Part shown: piece after piece, positions 16,105 through 24,832 of the stretch
Position numbering within the stretch: position 1 is the stretch's first letter
Layout of the letters: every line of letters begins with the position of its first letter
NCBI GenBank assembly: GCA_016213945.1
Contig: JACQZF010000038.1
Coordinates: 1-64,000, forward strand
DNA length: 64,000 nt
Direction: 5' to 3'
Source: Nitrospirota bacterium
Lineage (GTDB): Bacteria > Nitrospirota > Thermodesulfovibrionia > UBA6902
Made by a program: the position numbers and the translations under genes
Notes under the pieces: model-generated
Told to the model about the DNA's origin: nothing
Database searches by the model: none
Seen by the model: the letters and a program-made list of their open reading frames with translations, nothing else

Positions 16105-16106
16105 GC

Positions 16107-16511
16107 ATGTATGTAACGCGAAAGGCAGATTATGCGGTGCGATGTGTGCTGCATTTGTCGAAGTACCCTGAGCAGGTAGTGTCAGTGAATGATATTGCTA
16201 AAGCCATGCATATACCAAAGAGTTTTCTTGCCAAAATACTGCAGCGTCTTGTGAGGAAGAATATTGTCATGTCCATTCGAGGAGTTAATGGCGGGTTTCA
16301 GCTTTCGAGAAACCCGAAGGATATTAATCTCCTTGAGGTTATTGAGGCGATTCAGGGAGTCACTGCAGCAAACATATGCGCGCTTGACAGCAAAAAATGC
16401 CGTCTCAGCTCTACATGCAGCGTTCACCCTGTATGGGTGGGAATAAGAAAAGAAATAGAAAAGCGCTTAAGAGAGTGGAGCTTTTCAAGACTGGCAGAGG
16501 CAAAAAGATAG
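16107..16511 (+). CDS. Rrf2-family (IscR/NsrR-like) regulator
   Basis: A 134-residue regulator. The winged helix at about 1-70 (MYVTRKADYAVRCVLHLSKY start; VNDIAKAMHIPKSFLAKILQ recognition helix) is typical Rrf2. Three cysteines with spacing CX6CX5C (CALDSKKC, then RLSSTC) follow the dimer helix, as in Fe-S-binding members that sense iron-sulfur status (IscR), nitric oxide (NsrR) or redox. The GAC-N7-GTC operator in its own promoter suggests autoregulation. A matching module upstream of the peroxiredoxin gene suggests an oxidative or nitrosative stress role. Which signal it senses cannot be told from sequence. Confidence 0.85.
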   Translation: MYVTRKADYAVRCVLHLSKYPEQVVSVNDIAKAMHIPKSFLAKILQRLVRKNIVMSIRGVNGGFQLSRNPKDINLLEVIEAIQGVTAANICALDSKKCRLSSTCSVHPVWVGIRKEIEKRLREWSFSRLAEAKR

Positions 16512-16531
16512 CTGTTTTTTTGTCCCTTTAA

Positions 16532-16552
16532 AGAGGACGTATTTTGTCTTGT
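16532..16552 (+). promoter_or_regulatory. possible third Rrf2 operator
   Basis: AGAGGAC-N7-GTCTTGT (16532-16552) keeps the GAC-N7-GTC core and an A/T-rich centre but has imperfect outer arms. It lies about 80 bases upstream of the first dihaem cytochrome gene. No TTGACA box accompanies it. Confidence 0.35.
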
Positions 16553-16563
16553 ATCATGCTAAA

Positions 16564-16581
16564 AGTTGCTCTGATGCAACT
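16564..16581 (+). promoter_or_regulatory. Crp/Fnr-type box upstream of the cytochrome/cbb3 operon
   Basis: AGTTGC-N6-GCAACT is a perfect 18-base palindrome whose core TTGCT-N4-TGCAA has exactly the 14-base geometry of FNR/DNR boxes. It lies 42 bases before the ATG of the cytochrome gene, and a Crp/Fnr-family gene is encoded 1.7 kb upstream. Confidence 0.5.
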
Positions 16582-16622
16582 GGTATCAGGAATAGATAAT
16601 TAATTAAAAAGGAGGAGGCAAG

Positions 16623-17369
16623 ATGAGAAAATTCATGTCAGGCGTAATCTTCGCTATCCTGGCGTTTGTTAACAATGCCGATGCGGTTGACAGTAAAATT
16701 GCCCAGGGCAGGGAACTTTTTATGACCAACTGCTCAGTGTGTCATGGAGAAAAAGGAGACAGCAAGGGACAGGTGTGTTTCAGCAGCAATATCGAAAAGA
16801 GCGGAAAAGTTCTTCACATCATGGCAAGGGACTTTACGGTCGGAGTATTTAAATTCCGCACAACCTCAACAGGGTGTCTGCCAAAAGACAGCGATCTCCT
16901 GCAAACAGTAAGCAATGGTATCCCCAAATCCTTCATGCCATCTTTCGCTGACCTTTCACTGCAGGAAAGAGACGCTTTGGTGGAATATATAAAGTCGTTT
17001 TCATCCAGATGGACAGAAGAGCCTGCCTGCAATGCCATTGCTGTTGTAAAACCCAAATGGGTCGGGACCCCGGAGTCAATCAGGAAGGGGGAAATGATAT
17101 ATAAGAATGTGAAATGCTGGGAGTGTCACGGTGATACAGGCAAAGGCGACGGCAAAAAATCAGAAGACCTTAAAGATGACTGGGGACACAAAATATTACC
17201 CTTTGATTTTACGACCGGCACGTTGAAAAGAGGCACATCTCCTGAAGCAATTTATATCACTTTCTCGACTGGCCTGGATGGGTCGGGTATGCCGTCATAT
17301 GAAGACAGCTTAAAAGAGGAGGACAGATGGCATCTTGTTTCTTATACGTTAAAACTGATGGGAATGTAA
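16623..17369 (+). CDS. dihaem cytochrome c (cbb3-linked)
   Basis: A 248-residue periplasmic protein: signal peptide (about 1-21), first haem domain with CSVCHGEKGD, second with CWECHGDTGKGDG, and a conserved ending DRWHLVSYTLKLMGM. It belongs to a set of related dihaem cytochromes in this window (31603, 32531, 46755; more distantly 17422), each next to a terminal oxidoreductase. Here it is followed by another dihaem cytochrome and the cbb3 oxidase, so it probably delivers electrons to that oxidase. The ribosome-binding site is GGAGGAGG, five bases before ATG. Confidence 0.88.
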   Translation: MRKFMSGVIFAILAFVNNADAVDSKIAQGRELFMTNCSVCHGEKGDSKGQVCFSSNIEKSGKVLHIMARDFTVGVFKFRTTSTGCLPKDSDLLQTVSNGIPKSFMPSFADLSLQERDALVEYIKSFSSRWTEEPACNAIAVVKPKWVGTPESIRKGEMIYKNVKCWECHGDTGKGDGKKSEDLKDDWGHKILPFDFTTGTLKRGTSPEAIYITFSTGLDGSGMPSYEDSLKEEDRWHLVSYTLKLMGM

Positions 17370-17421
17370 TTGTTTCATATCGGAATTAACAATAAATACA
17401 AATCAATAAGGAGGTATAAAT

Positions 17422-18192
17422 ATGAGTAAAAAGAGATGCATGGCCAAGCGCTTCCGCTCTCTTGTGATTCCACTGACTGCACTGCTTATCATGCTTGTTA
17501 CCTTTCCGGTTCCCTCGCATTCCCAAACAGATATATCAGCAGGCAAAAAGGTCTATGAGAAATACTGCATTGGCTGCCACGGTGAAAAGGGCGATGGCAA
17601 CGGAGCTGCCTCAACAAATTTGATAGTTAAACCCAGAAACTTTATTTTGGGCGTGTTTAAATTCAAGTCTACGCCGACAGGCTCGCTCCCTACAGATGAG
17701 GATTTGAAGAATGTCATCAGCAGGGGGTTGCCAACTTCGTCTATGCCTAATTTCAAACTTGTGCCTGAAGCCGACAAAGACAAGGTTATCGCCTATATCA
17801 AGGGACTTTCCGGCAGATGGGCGAAGGAATCCCCTAAAGGGGAATTTACTCAGCTTGCTGCCCCGGACTTTGTAGGCACCCCTGACTCTGTAAAAGAAGG
17901 GGAAAGGCTTTATTCAAACAGGTGTAAAATGTGTCATGGGACAAAGGAAGGCAGGCCCGATATATCATTCGCTTTAAAAGGGAACAATGAGGAATGTAAT
18001 GATTTAATAAAACCTGCAAACTTCAATTACGGCCTTATTAAAAGAGGTACGAACGTAGAGGATATCTATTTATCCATCACTGCAGGGGCCGAGGGGACGC
18101 CGATGCTGTCTTTTGCCAACATGTTGAGTGAAAACGACAGATGGCATCTTACGTCTTATATTTTAAATATTATGGGCAAGGGAAGGAGGTAA
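17422..18192 (+). CDS. dihaem cytochrome c, divergent paralogue
   Basis: The 256-residue protein has a signal peptide (about 15-35), haem motifs CIGCHGEKGDGNG and CKMCHGTKEG, and the same overall layout as its upstream neighbour. However, the second haem lacks the CWECHG signature of the other four copies and the ending reads DRWHLTSYILNIMGKG. It starts at ATG 17422 after AAGGAGG and ends four bases before the CcoN start, so it is the closest cytochrome to the oxidase. It may substitute for the missing CcoP subunit as the direct electron donor; this is inference from position. Confidence 0.85.
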   Translation: MSKKRCMAKRFRSLVIPLTALLIMLVTFPVPSHSQTDISAGKKVYEKYCIGCHGEKGDGNGAASTNLIVKPRNFILGVFKFKSTPTGSLPTDEDLKNVISRGLPTSSMPNFKLVPEADKDKVIAYIKGLSGRWAKESPKGEFTQLAAPDFVGTPDSVKEGERLYSNRCKMCHGTKEGRPDISFALKGNNEECNDLIKPANFNYGLIKRGTNVEDIYLSITAGAEGTPMLSFANMLSENDRWHLTSYILNIMGKGRR

Positions 18193-18195
18193 ATT

Positions 18196-19587
18196 ATGGC
18201 TGAGGAAAAAAACAGTATCGTCAATTACGCATTGGTCAAATTCCATATCGGATTTTCAATGTTATATCTCATCATAGTTATGCTTGGGGGGCTCCTGTAC
18301 GCCCTTCAGTTTATCGGACTTTATCCTTTTCCCAATATTGAATTTCTATCGCCGGGGAGGATAAGGATGCTGCACACAAATGGAGCTGTTTACGGCTTTA
18401 TTATCAACGGCTTTATGGCGGGACTCTACTGGGCGGTGCCGAGAATGACGGGCTACAGGGTCTGGAATGAAAAATATGTCGGGTGGTTTCTTGCCATAGC
18501 GCTTCAGGTTGCAGTCCTTGCTACAGCCGGCGGGCTTCTTCTTGGTTTTGCGCAGGCCATTGAATGGGGGGAGACCCCGATATTTATTGACCCTGCAATT
18601 GTCGCATGGCTGTTTGTTGCGTTAGGTCAATTTATCGTGCCTATTTATAAGTATGCCAAGGATAAACCGCTTTATGCGGCGAACTGGTATATTACCGCGG
18701 GGCTTATCTGGATAATTATGGTCTATATAATGGGCAATTATGTGCCTCAATTTTTCATCCCCGGGGTTGCAGGAGCAGCGGTTACCGGAACCTGGATCCA
18801 TGACGCTGTCGGTCTATACGTAACGCCAATAGGATGGGGACTGATGTATTACTTCGTTCCAATACTTTTGAAGAAACCCATATGGAGTCACTCTCTTTCG
18901 CTGTTAGGCTTCTGGGGGCTTGCCTTTTTCTATCCGTTACAGGGAGTGCATCACTATCTCTGGAGTCCGATACCGATGTATGCCCAGTACGCAGCGGTTT
19001 TATCAACAGTGGTTCTTGAGCTCGCAGTAATAACGGTTATTGTAAACTTCCTCATGACCCTGAGAGGAAACGCTGAGGCCATGAGAACGAGCATCCCTGT
19101 AAGGTGGATGTTTGTAGGCACCATAAACTATGCCATAACCTGTTTGCAGTGCGCATTTCATGTGCTGCTGACCACGCAGAAGGTCATTCATTTCACGGAC
19201 TGGGTCGTGGGACATGCACACTTGATAATGTACGGTACGTTTGGCTTCTGGATAATGGGATTTTTCTCCTATCTATGGCCTAAAATGAAAAAAGCAGAGG
19301 CTTACTCCAGGAGCCTTGATGAATGGGCCTTCTGGCTCGTTGTCCTGGGTCAGGCAACCATGTGGGTGGATTTAATATCCGCAGGACTCATGCAGGGCTT
19401 TAACTGGTGGGGGCTCAGTCCATTTATAGATTCCGTTAACTTCTCTATTCCCTTCTGGGCTGTGAGAGCGGTTTCAGGACTTGCAATGGCAGCCGGTGTT
19501 ATCCTGTTTACATACAACATGTATATGACCGGCAGGAAACAGCCTGTGTCATCGCTAAGGGCTCAAACAACAGGAGGTGCAGCATGA
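18196..19587 (+). CDS. ccoN: cbb3-type oxidase catalytic subunit I
   Basis: The 463-residue protein has about 12 transmembrane helices and haem-copper oxidase signatures. HTNGAVYGF holds a low-spin haem ligand. WIHDAVGLYVTPIGWG plus the following LMYYF segment give a CuB His and the cross-linked-Tyr region of cbb3 enzymes. GVHHYLWSPIPMY carries the CuB His pair. VGHAHLIMYG supplies the two haem ligands in the late helix. The E/K channel residues of aa3 oxidases are absent, as expected for C-type enzymes. It reduces O2 at high affinity in the inner membrane. The start follows GGAGGTAAATT. Its stop overlaps the CcoO start. Confidence 0.88.
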   Translation: MAEEKNSIVNYALVKFHIGFSMLYLIIVMLGGLLYALQFIGLYPFPNIEFLSPGRIRMLHTNGAVYGFIINGFMAGLYWAVPRMTGYRVWNEKYVGWFLAIALQVAVLATAGGLLLGFAQAIEWGETPIFIDPAIVAWLFVALGQFIVPIYKYAKDKPLYAANWYITAGLIWIIMVYIMGNYVPQFFIPGVAGAAVTGTWIHDAVGLYVTPIGWGLMYYFVPILLKKPIWSHSLSLLGFWGLAFFYPLQGVHHYLWSPIPMYAQYAAVLSTVVLELAVITVIVNFLMTLRGNAEAMRTSIPVRWMFVGTINYAITCLQCAFHVLLTTQKVIHFTDWVVGHAHLIMYGTFGFWIMGFFSYLWPKMKKAEAYSRSLDEWAFWLVVLGQATMWVDLISAGLMQGFNWWGLSPFIDSVNFSIPFWAVRAVSGLAMAAGVILFTYNMYMTGRKQPVSSLRAQTTGGAA

Positions 19588-20216
19588 ATAAAATACCGAC
19601 AGCAGAAAAATTTGCCACGATAGCGCTGTTTGTGGGTATTGTCTTTTTTGCCTTCGGCACCTTCTGGCAGGCGGTTGCGCCTTATCTCTCATTGAAAGAT
19701 ATACCCGTTAAGTCAATGGAGAAAATTGCAGAGGATATCCCTGCTGAATTTTACATGCTTGCAAGCGACTATCCGGAAGAGTTCAAAAAGTATCTGGGAG
19801 AGCCAGGGAAGGCCTCATTCATTGCGGCGCTTGAGACCGGGAAGAAAGTCTACATCGCAGAGGCCTGCTGGCATTGTCATTCCCAGTATGTACGCCCGGT
19901 TTCAAAGGAAGAGGAGAGATATGGCAAGGTTTCCTATCCTTCCGAATATGCAAATGCCATGCAGCTTCCACAGTTACTCGGCACAAGAAGAGTCGGCCCT
20001 GATCTTATAAGAGAATCAGGCGTTCACAGCAATGACTGGCATATAGCGCACTTTCAGAACCCCCCATCAGTTACCCCGGGGTCTGTAATGCCTTCATATG
20101 GCTGGCTCTTTGATAAAGACGGGAGGCCAAACAAGAAGGGGCTTTCACTGGTTGCATATATGCAGTGGCTTGGAAGCTGGGCCAAGCCGCCTGTCTACGA
20201 GCTAAGCCAAAGGTAA
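19584..20216 (+). CDS. ccoO: cbb3 oxidase monohaem cytochrome c subunit
   Basis: The 210-residue protein has one N-terminal membrane anchor (about 14-36) and a periplasmic haem c domain. The motif CWHCHSQYVRPVSKEEERYG is the CcoO hallmark. RRVGPDLIRESG and VMPSYGWLF follow, the latter carrying the axial Met. It passes electrons to the low-spin haem of CcoN. The start overlaps the ccoN stop by four bases (ATGA), so the two are coupled. Confidence 0.92.
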   Translation: MNKIPTAEKFATIALFVGIVFFAFGTFWQAVAPYLSLKDIPVKSMEKIAEDIPAEFYMLASDYPEEFKKYLGEPGKASFIAALETGKKVYIAEACWHCHSQYVRPVSKEEERYGKVSYPSEYANAMQLPQLLGTRRVGPDLIRESGVHSNDWHIAHFQNPPSVTPGSVMPSYGWLFDKDGRPNKKGLSLVAYMQWLGSWAKPPVYELSQR

Positions 20217-20225
20217 GGAGATAAT

Positions 20226-20522
20226 ATGAGCAAAAGAGACAAGATAATAGCGTATTGCATGATAATCTTTGTAATCATTCCGGGAGGCATAAGTTTTATT
20301 GCCAAGGTTGGAAGTTACTTTATGGTTGAGATGGAAGAAGGTATGTCAGGTTTTGCCATGCCTTTTTTTAACTATCTCTTTGTTGCTATGGGCTTTGTCT
20401 GCCTTTTTGTCTGGGCCTTCTTTATGGGGCACTTTAAAGACATAGATAAGCCCTCATATGATATGCTGGAAATGGAAAAGAGTTTCGAAGACAGTGATCT
20501 TAAGCAGGGAGAAAGGAGATAA
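20226..20522 (+). CDS. small two-helix membrane protein of the cbb3 operon
   Basis: A 98-residue protein with two hydrophobic helices (about 8-27 and 44-66) and a charged C-terminal tail. No family is recognised. It sits tightly after ccoO with AAGGAG upstream of ATG 20226, which suggests an accessory oxidase subunit comparable to CcoQ/CcoH-type small proteins, without sequence proof. Confidence 0.7.
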   Translation: MSKRDKIIAYCMIIFVIIPGGISFIAKVGSYFMVEMEEGMSGFAMPFFNYLFVAMGFVCLFVWAFFMGHFKDIDKPSYDMLEMEKSFEDSDLKQGERR

Positions 20523-20526
20523 AACT

Positions 20527-20718
20527 ATGCATACAGAAAGAGATGAGATGGGTTATGCCGACGGTAAAGGCACATGGTTTATATTGTTTATTATTTTATT
20601 TATGGCGCTGATTTCAATTTCATATGCCGTGATATACTTTTCTCCGGACCTGTCCAACTGGCTGAAAGAGGGAGCGGACCCTGATAAAATCATATGGCAG
20701 ATAGAACGGGGGAAATAA
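20527..20718 (+). CDS. single-helix small protein of the cbb3 operon
   Basis: The 63-residue protein has one membrane helix (about 16-38) followed by a short acidic tail. ATG 20527 is preceded by GAAAGGAGATAAAAC. It lies between the two-helix protein and the Cu-ATPase gene, whose start overlaps its last codons. It is probably a small oxidase subunit or assembly factor (CcoQ-like in size only). Confidence 0.65.
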   Translation: MHTERDEMGYADGKGTWFILFIILFMALISISYAVIYFSPDLSNWLKEGADPDKIIWQIERGK

Positions 20719-22769
20719 GGTGTTATCAGTGCGGTCTTCCGGTTGCGGGTTACTCCCGCAGAGATAAAACAGAAGACCCGGATGAGGTATTTTGCTGTTC
20801 AGGGTGTTTTCTTGTACATAAAATAACAGGCAAAAAAGGAGACGAGGGGTTAAGCCAGATTTTAGCGGGCAAGTTCGGCCTGGGATTTCTCCTCTCCATG
20901 AACATTATGATGCTGAGTGCCCCGCTTTATGCAGAGGCATATACGTCTATAATTGTGCCCGGGAAATTTGCCGCTGCCATTAAGTTCGTCCTGCTTTGTC
21001 TTTCCATTCCTGTCATACTGATTTTGGGGTATCCGCTGCTGATATCATCCTGTAAATCCATCAAAGACGGTGTAATAGGGACTGAATTGCTTATTCTGAT
21101 TGGCACTGTAGCTGCATTTTTGATTTCCGTTAAATCAACCATAACAGGAATGGGTGAAATCTATTATGAAACAGCTACAATGACACTGACGCTTTTTACC
21201 CTGGGGCGTTACATTGACACAAAAGCCAAATGGAAGGCTTCAGAGTCAATGAAAGGACTTGCGGCAATTATTCCCACAGATGTTTTGCTGCTGAAACCGG
21301 ACAATACGACAGATAAAATGCCCGCAGATAAAGTCGCTATAGGAGACAGGGTCCTCCTGAGACCTGGTGACAGAATCCCACTTGACGGGGTCGTGATAAA
21401 CGGGAACAGTTCGGTTGATGAATCTTTTCTGACAGGAGAGAGCAACCCGGTCGTGAAAAAAGAAGGGATGGAGGTATTAAGCGGCTCTATTAACATTGAC
21501 GGAAGCCTTATCATAGAGGTCAGAAAGCCGGTGGATGAGTTTATTGTAAAAAAAATTGAGAGGTTGATGGAACGGATAAGAGAAAATCCCTCGCGCATAA
21601 AAAGAATAGGTGATACAATTGCATCATATTTTGTGCCGGGAATTATTTTTCTTTCGCTTGGGAGCTTTTTTTACTGGCTGGCCAGGGGCGAGACTACAAC
21701 GGCAGTAATGAGGATGCTTTCCATCCTCCTCATATCCTGTCCCTGCGCCTTCGGTATAGCTGCGCCTCTTGTGATCTGGAGGGGGCTTGCCAGGGCAGCG
21801 GGCAAGGGAGCGGTTATTATGGGCGCAGATGTTCTTGAGAGTCTTTCAAGGGTAAAGACAATTTTTTTTGACAAGACAGGGACTATAACTTCGCACGCCC
21901 CCGCTCTGTCGGAAATATACATGGACGGCCCCGGGTCAAAAGACGATATGCTGACAATTGCCGCATCAATTGAGGCCCATTCTACCCACCCTCTTGCCGT
22001 GTCTCTGCTGAAAGAGGCGGAAGGCCGGGGGCTGGCTCTTCTTGAAGCAATTGGTGTCAAGACAATGCCGGGACTTGGCATAACGGCAGAGATAAAACAG
22101 AAGAAATATTTTCTTGGAAGCAGGGTGTGGTTTGAGGACCTTGGTGTATCAATCCCACGGCGGCTGCTTGATTACTACGAAAAAGTGGGCGAAAGCATGA
22201 CGATTATATTCCTGAAAGAGGAAGAAAGAGTCATCGGATTTTTTGTTTTCAGTCAATCCTTGAGAGAAGGAGTTTCCGATACCATCAGGAAAATAAAAGA
22301 TATGGGCATCAGGACAGTTATCCTTACAGGTGATGATAAACAGGGCGCGATGTATATTAAAGACCAGGTGGACCCCGATGACATAAAATGGGGCCTTCAC
22401 CCTGAAGATAAAGTGTGCGAACTTGAGGCAGGCAAAAAGGGACAAATGGTTGCAATGACAGGCGACGGCATAAATGACGCTCCGGCCCTTGAGGCGGCTC
22501 ATATCGGGATAGCTATGGGATGCGGGACAGAGCTGACAAGAAAATCTGCAAATATCAACCTCCTCGGCGATGATCTGAGGCTGATACCGTATCTTGTTCA
22601 GCTATCAAAAAGAGTGAGGAGGAAGGTATACGAAAACTTTTTCTGGGCCTTCTCATATAATGTAATAGGCATATATTTTGCCGTGGATGGGACCATAACG
22701 CCGCTGTTTGCGGTAATTGCCATGATATTAAGCAGTCTCTTTGTTATCGGCAACTCCATGAAGGTGTAA
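20694..22769 (+). CDS. ccoI: copper-transporting P1B ATPase for oxidase assembly (CcoI/FixI-like)
   Basis: The 691-residue ATPase opens with a cysteine-rich N-terminus (CYQCGLPV, then CCSGCF) in place of a full HMA domain, as in FixI/CcoI. It then shows the LTGES actuator loop, the SCPCAFG ion-binding helix, [13 protein letters not shown] (the HP locus) and [10 protein letters not shown]. It exports copper towards the periplasm to metallate CuB of the cbb3 oxidase and possibly NosZ. The ATG overlaps the preceding small gene by 25 bases; no better start exists downstream before the first conserved Cys pair. Confidence 0.88.
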   Translation: MADRTGEIRCYQCGLPVAGYSRRDKTEDPDEVFCCSGCFLVHKITGKKGDEGLSQILAGKFGLGFLLSMNIMMLSAPLYAEAYTSIIVPGKFAAAIKFVLLCLSIPVILILGYPLLISSCKSIKDGVIGTELLILIGTVAAFLISVKSTITGMGEIYYETATMTLTLFTLGRYIDTKAKWKASESMKGLAAIIPTDVLLLKPDNTTDKMPADKVAIGDRVLLRPGDRIPLDGVVINGNSSVDESFLTGESNPVVKKEGMEVLSGSINIDGSLIIEVRKPVDEFIVKKIERLMERIRENPSRIKRIGDTIASYFVPGIIFLSLGSFFYWLARGETTTAVMRMLSILLISCPCAFGIAAPLVIWRGLARAAGKGAVIMGADVLESLSRVKTIFFDKTGTITSHAPALSEIYMDGPGSKDDMLTIAASIEAHSTHPLAVSLLKEAEGRGLALLEAIGVKTMPGLGITAEIKQKKYFLGSRVWFEDLGVSIPRRLLDYYEKVGESMTIIFLKEEERVIGFFVFSQSLREGVSDTIRKIKDMGIRTVILTGDDKQGAMYIKDQVDPDDIKWGLHPEDKVCELEAGKKGQMVAMTGDGINDAPALEAAHIGIAMGCGTELTRKSANINLLGDDLRLIPYLVQLSKRVRRKVYENFFWAFSYNVIGIYFAVDGTITPLFAVIAMILSSLFVIGNSMKV

Positions 22770-22770
22770 T

Positions 22771-23130
22771 ATGGATACAGCATTCTACATTGTTTTTGTC
22801 TTATCTGTTATCGTGGTATCGTCAATCACTCCATTGATGTTAAGCAGGAAAAGGTTTAAGGCTGACTGGTGGGATCATATATTCCCTTTTGTCGGCGTGC
22901 CTGTCTGGTTCAGCATGCAGGCCTTTGATCTGGGCAGCCGTATCAGCAGATCAAACTTTATTATTGAAACATTCATAATACTGATAATTTCAATCACGGT
23001 CCCGTGGCTGCGCTTTGCCATAACATATATGAAATCAAAGTCTACCCCTTATATATTATTCATTCTGACGTTACTCCCTGCAGCGGCAACAATATTTTTG
23101 CGTCTGACAATGCCGCTATTGCCGGAGTAA
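22771..23130 (+). CDS. four-helix membrane protein, unknown
   Basis: A 119-residue protein that is almost entirely hydrophobic, with about four helices. I do not recognise the family. It starts one base after the ATPase stop codon and precedes the SafE-like gene, so it is part of the oxidase biogenesis operon. Confidence 0.65.
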   Translation: MDTAFYIVFVLSVIVVSSITPLMLSRKRFKADWWDHIFPFVGVPVWFSMQAFDLGSRISRSNFIIETFIILIISITVPWLRFAITYMKSKSTPYILFILTLLPAAATIFLRLTMPLLPE

Positions 23131-23149
23131 ACAGCGGTAGTTTTATTTA

Positions 23150-23836
23150 ATGCTTACTGTCAAGCCGGTATATTTTCTGATGTTTGTATCTGGGCTGCTG
23201 GGTGGGTTTGGACACTGCCTGGCAATGTGCGGGCCTCTCGTAATGTCCTATTCGGTTACAGTAAAAAATAAAAGCCTGCTCCCACATGTGTTCTACAATC
23301 TTGGCAGGATATCAACTTATGCGCTTTTAGGCGGCATAGCCGGAATGACAGGTTCATTTGTCAGTATAGCCGGATATATTTATGGGCTGCAAAGAGTTGT
23401 AATGATACTTGCAGGCGGGGTAATTATACTCATGGGCATAGGGTTGGCGGGATGGCTTCCCTTTGCGGGATATTTTAAAGACCGCGCAATTTTATTTTCA
23501 CCTTTCATCAGCAGGGTCAAGAATCTTTCTTCAGAGAATATGACAAAGTTTTCCTATTATCCTATAGGCGTCTTCCTGGGCTTTGTCCCCTGCGGACTAC
23601 TTTATACTGCTTTAATAACAACCGCGCGCGCAGGCATGGAGGCCCGAAACCATTTTGAGGGATTTTTTGAGGGGATTTTAATAATGACGCTATTCGGCAT
23701 CGGCACAATGCCGCCGCTGCTTTTATTTGGAAAGGTTATAGGCCTTATCAGCTTGAAGATGCGGACAGGACTCTATAGGGTCGCGGCTGTTGTTATGATA
23801 ATAACTGGTGTAGTCTTCATTGCGAGAATGATATAA
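23150..23836 (+). CDS. SafE/DsbD-like membrane protein of cbb3 assembly
   Basis: A 228-residue, six-helix protein. The GGFGHCLAMCGPLVMSYS segment in helix 1 and GVFLGFVPCGLLYTAL in the second half are the paired HCxxMCGP/PCG motifs of the sulfite-exporter/DsbD-transmembrane superfamily members that accompany cbb3 operons. They are thought to handle copper or transfer electrons across the membrane. The next gene starts directly after its stop codon. Confidence 0.82.
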   Translation: MLTVKPVYFLMFVSGLLGGFGHCLAMCGPLVMSYSVTVKNKSLLPHVFYNLGRISTYALLGGIAGMTGSFVSIAGYIYGLQRVVMILAGGVIILMGIGLAGWLPFAGYFKDRAILFSPFISRVKNLSSENMTKFSYYPIGVFLGFVPCGLLYTALITTARAGMEARNHFEGFFEGILIMTLFGIGTMPPLLLFGKVIGLISLKMRTGLYRVAAVVMIITGVVFIARMI

Positions 23837-24751
23837 ATGAAATATTGTCCAACCAGATATGTATTGAGAAGGCTGACTCAGGGGATATTCTTTGTCCTGG
23901 CCCTGTTGACTCCTGTCTTCGATATATTCAGATTTGATATATCGGCAATGGAGCTTTATCTGTTCGGGCAGTTGTGGTCGTTTGCCCCTAAAGGAGAATA
24001 TATGTCAGGGGCAGGCGGAGACCCTGCTAATTTCATCTTCAGGGGGCTCATTCCGTGTATTGTATTATTTGCCTCTCTTCCGTTCTGGGGAGCTGTGCTC
24101 GGCAGGTTTTTATGCGGATGGTTTTGTCCTGTGGGGGCCACTCTGGAGATAGGCGATTTTATAAGTAATCATGCGGCTGAATTAAAAAAGTCCTGGCTGG
24201 ATTGGAAACATAATCACGGGTTTGCTGCCGGTAAGAGCATTTTTTACAGAGTGATTGAAAGCCTGTTTTATATGACGGCACTTTTAACGGTAAGCGTTTT
24301 TCTTTCAGGGTTGCTCATGTCTCCTTCAAGAATATGGCATGAAGTATCCTCCCTTAAATTATCTCCCCTTTTTATCATGATAGTTTTTGGCATCATGATG
24401 CTGATTGTCTTTACTTATATACTTGCAAGACGGTTATTCTGCAGTTACATATGTCTGATTGGGTTGACACAGATGCTTCCTGCTGCTGCAAGCCCTATTT
24501 CCCTGAGGATCAGGTTTGATAAAAAGAGAGCCTCTATGTGTACAAACTGCAGGCAGTGCGAAAAGGCATGTTTCATGGGCTTAAAGCCGAGAGCGCAGAG
24601 AAGGGTAGACACAAAATGCGTCAACTGCGGCAAGTGTATAACAGCTTGCGAGCTTGAGTTGGGAAGGGAAAACGGGCTGCTCAGTTATGGCTTTGGGGCC
24701 GGTGACAGGAATGACAGTAAAACGACCGAAGGTGTCGTGCCTTCAGATTGA
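23837..24751 (+). CDS. membrane polyferredoxin (CcoG/NapH-like)
   Basis: The 304-residue protein has about four to five helices, two CxxxCP-type loops (CGWFCPVG and CSYICLIG) and, at the C-terminus, two clusters CTNCRQCEKACFM and CVNCGKCITACELE. In the second loop the usual Pro is replaced (LIG), a small deviation. CcoG is a cupric reductase for cbb3 assembly and NapH a quinol dehydrogenase. Position at the end of the oxidase operon favours the CcoG role. The -35 box of the next promoter overlaps its stop codon. Confidence 0.8.
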   Translation: MKYCPTRYVLRRLTQGIFFVLALLTPVFDIFRFDISAMELYLFGQLWSFAPKGEYMSGAGGDPANFIFRGLIPCIVLFASLPFWGAVLGRFLCGWFCPVGATLEIGDFISNHAAELKKSWLDWKHNHGFAAGKSIFYRVIESLFYMTALLTVSVFLSGLLMSPSRIWHEVSSLKLSPLFIMIVFGIMMLIVFTYILARRLFCSYICLIGLTQMLPAAASPISLRIRFDKKRASMCTNCRQCEKACFMGLKPRAQRRVDTKCVNCGKCITACELELGRENGLLSYGFGAGDRNDSKTTEGVVPSD

Positions 24752-24797
24752 CAACTATAATTTAATATGCTTAAATAAGACCAAAACAGTCCTGATT
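24748..24797 (+). promoter_or_regulatory. promoter with Rrf2-type operator, upstream of the selenoprotein
   Basis: TTGACA (24748-24753), a 17-base spacer, an extended -10 TGC-TTAAAT (24771-24776), and GAC-N7-GTC at 24779-24791 with the A/T-rich centre CAAAACA. It aligns without gaps to the module at 15970-16017, sharing TTTAATATGCT and GTCCTG. The peroxiredoxin ATG follows about 45 bases later. Confidence 0.65.
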
Positions 24798-24832
24798 GAA
24801 TGGTCAGGGGAAAAAGATCGGAGGACTTAATA

